6,264 bases of DNA from Candidatus Poribacteria bacterium (GTDB taxonomy: Bacteria > Poribacteria > WGA-4E > B28-G17): positions 1-6,264 of the forward strand of contig QNBQ01000109.1 of NCBI GenBank assembly GCA_003645735.1. The letters run 5' to 3'. Every line of letters starts with the position of its first letter. The first letter of the stretch is position 1. Shown in pieces: positions 5,006-6,264 of the stretch. The position numbers and the translations under genes were made by a program. The notes beneath the pieces were generated by a model. That model saw only the letters and a list, made by a program, of their open reading frames with translations. It made no database searches and was not told where the DNA came from.

Positions 5006-6264
5006 AAGCTAGGGCGTTGATCCTGCTGCTCACGCTAGCGGCGACCTCCGCCGGCGTTGGCCAAAGCGTGTTGTATCACAACAACGGGAACCTGGTCATG
5101 GGCGTCTCCGATTTCGGAGCCTTCGCGGGGCTTTCGGGCGGGGTGATCGCCCCCACCTTCGTCTACCCGAGGACGGACCCCGCGGCTAAGCCCTATCTGG
5201 GGCTGGTGTCGGAGATCTGGGCGGGCTGCTCGCCGGATCTGGTGGCGTCGGCCGTCGATCTGGACGAGGTGAGGGGTGAGCTCGTCCCGGGCGAGTGGGA
5301 GCCGACGCCGAGGGGCGCCATCTCCCTGGGGGAGGTTTCCGGGGGGAGGATGGAGATCCCCGCCCAATACGAGGTGAAAAAGGGCGGGTTGAACCTCCTG
5401 ATCGATCAGCTGAGCTACTCCTGGGACCCCTCCGTCCACCCCCGCTGGGGCGATTTCGTGATCGTCAAGCTCACCATCACCAACCTCAACCCCGCCGGGA
5501 TCAAGGGCCTTTACCTGGCCATCGCGGCCAACTGGGACGTCGACGACTCCGATCCGGCCTCCGGCAACCCGAACCTGGACATGGTCGGATGGGACGACCG
5601 GCTCAAGCTCTCTTACTTCTACGACGCCGACGAGGGGGACGGGTTGGATCCCCGCTTCTTCGGCGTGGCGGTCATCAGGGGGAAGGTCCACGGGCACAGG
5701 GTGGTTCCGATGGAGATCTGGAGCTACAGGGACGCCGACAGATACGCGCTCATGAGCGAAAGGGCTTTCGAGATAGGGGTCAAGGGGACCGACTTCATGT
5801 CGGTCATCTCGCTCGGCCCCTACGACCTGGTGACCAGGGCGCCCAAGACGGTGATCTTCGCCTTTGTGGCCGGGAATTCGCTTGAGGAGCTTAAGCGAAA
5901 CGCGATGGAGGCGACGAGGGCGGCGGAGCTGCCCGCGGGGGTCGAGGCGAGCTATAGAGAGGGGTTCGTGGAGCTGTCGTGGCGTCCTCCCATAGATCCG
6001 AACGTCTCGGGATACACGATCTACAGGAGGGAGGAGGGCTCAGGGGAGCTCAAGCTGGTCAGCCCCTGGGCCATAAAGACGACGAGCTTCAAGGACGCGG
6101 GGGTGGAGCCGGGCAGGCGGTATTTCTACGTCATCAGGCCGGTGACGATGGAGGGGGAGCTGGGGTTCTCGACCGACGAAATAGAGGTGGCGGCGGTCGA
6201 GAGGCCGGGAAGGGTCGAAGGGCTGAGGGCGGAGCCGATCCCCGGGGGGGTGAGGCTCACGTGG
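5002..6264 (+). CDS. Secreted protein with a beta-rich N-terminal domain and fibronectin type III repeats (3' end outside window)
   Basis: An open frame of 421 codons runs without a stop to the window edge, so the C-terminus is missing. The start ATG overlaps the methyltransferase stop (ATGA) and has GGAGG/AGGAGG just upstream. Residues 1-21 form a signal peptide (MKARALILLLTLAATSAGVG, then Q), so the mature protein is exported. Residues about 22-305 form a beta-rich domain with HNNGNLVMGVSDFGAF, an LGLVSEIWAGC segment, an Asp-rich NWDVDDSD at 177-184 (possible metal-binding or turn region), DADRYALMSE (244-253) and LGPYDLV...VIFAFVAGNSLEEL. This pattern resembles poorly characterised extracellular proteins of the FCB group and related candidate phyla, recognised from memory of that layout. 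A fibronectin type III domain follows at about 311-399 (VELSWRPP, DPNVSGYTIYRR, GRRYFYVIRPV), and a second begins at about 401 (VEGLRAEPIPGGVRLTW). Likely role: cell-surface or extracellular binding or structural protein; no catalytic residues are recognised. A C-terminal sorting domain, if any, lies beyond the window. Confidence 0.85.
   Translation, partial: MKARALILLLTLAATSAGVGQSVLYHNNGNLVMGVSDFGAFAGLSGGVIAPTFVYPRTDPAAKPYLGLVSEIWAGCSPDLVASAVDLDEVRGELVPGEWEPTPRGAISLGEVSGGRMEIPAQYEVKKGGLNLLIDQLSYSWDPSVHPRWGDFVIVKLTITNLNPAGIKGLYLAIAANWDVDDSDPASGNPNLDMVGWDDRLKLSYFYDADEGDGLDPRFFGVAVIRGKVHGHRVVPMEIWSYRDADRYALMSERAFEIGVKGTDFMSVISLGPYDLVTRAPKTVIFAFVAGNSLEELKRNAMEATRAAELPAGVEASYREGFVELSWRPPIDPNVSGYTIYRREEGSGELKLVSPWAIKTTSFKDAGVEPGRRYFYVIRPVTMEGELGFSTDEIEVAAVERPGRVEGLRAEPIPGGVRLTW
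5932..6198 (+). other. Fibronectin type III domain coding segment
   Basis: Residues about 311-399 of the secreted protein show the FN3 pattern: a first strand ending in LSW followed by PP, the DPNVSGYTIYRR strand with its Tyr and basic pair, a TSFKDAGVEPGRRYFY loop-strand, and a closing strand (EIEVAAVE). A second copy starts at about 6202 and is cut by the window end after LTW. These extracellular modules usually act as spacers or binding units. Confidence 0.8.

Noticed and set aside
5035..5885. Open frames on both strands inside the FN3 gene (minus 5035-5697, plus 5295-5885)
   Set aside because: They overlap the frame starting at 5002, which has a signal peptide, ribosome-binding site and FN3 domains. 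Their translations are Arg/Gly/Asp-rich low-complexity sequence typical of shadow frames in GC-rich DNA.

Overview
The window is GC-rich bacterial DNA with every credible gene on the + strand and almost no non-coding space. A secretin with a signal peptide means a diderm (outer-membrane) bacterium. Arginine is written mostly as AGG, isoleucine is often ATA, and the sense strand is purine-rich. This pattern is common in thermophiles and in several uncultivated lineages. The last gene resembles secreted proteins of the FCB group and Poribacteria/Latescibacteria-type genomes, so an uncultivated diderm lineage of that kind is a reasonable guess, but the window alone cannot fix the phylum.

Layout. 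(1) Positions 3-155 hold the last 50 codons of a gene that overlaps the next start by ATGA. (2) Positions 152-1309 encode a GspM/PilO-like inner-membrane assembly protein. It is unusually long and carries a ComEA/GspK-like helix-hairpin-helix between its coiled coil and its C-terminal ferredoxin-like domain. (3) Positions 1338-4226 encode a large GspD-type secretin with six N1-type periplasmic repeats, where textbook GspD has three (N1-N3). Five of the six contain arginine/aromatic-rich insert loops. (4) Positions 4227-4282 form a short intergenic hairpin that buries the next ribosome-binding site and has an extended -10-like TGGTATACT in its loop. (5) Positions 4283-5005 encode a class I SAM-dependent methyltransferase. 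(6) From 5002 to the window end, and beyond it, a secreted fibronectin type III protein overlaps the methyltransferase stop by ATGA.

Genes 1-3 look like the distal part of a type II secretion / type IV pilus-family operon: inner-membrane platform proteins followed by the outer-membrane channel. The intergenic hairpin/promoter candidate probably marks a second transcription unit with a translationally coupled methyltransferase and a secreted multidomain protein. The secreted protein could be exported by the upstream machine, but that is inference only.

No RNA genes, mobile elements, CRISPR arrays or clear intrinsic terminators were seen. No stretch over 300 bases lacks a gene. The most unusual content is the expanded secretin vestibule, the HhH-containing GspM/PilO-like protein and the ribosome-binding-site hairpin; none amounts to a demonstrably new system.
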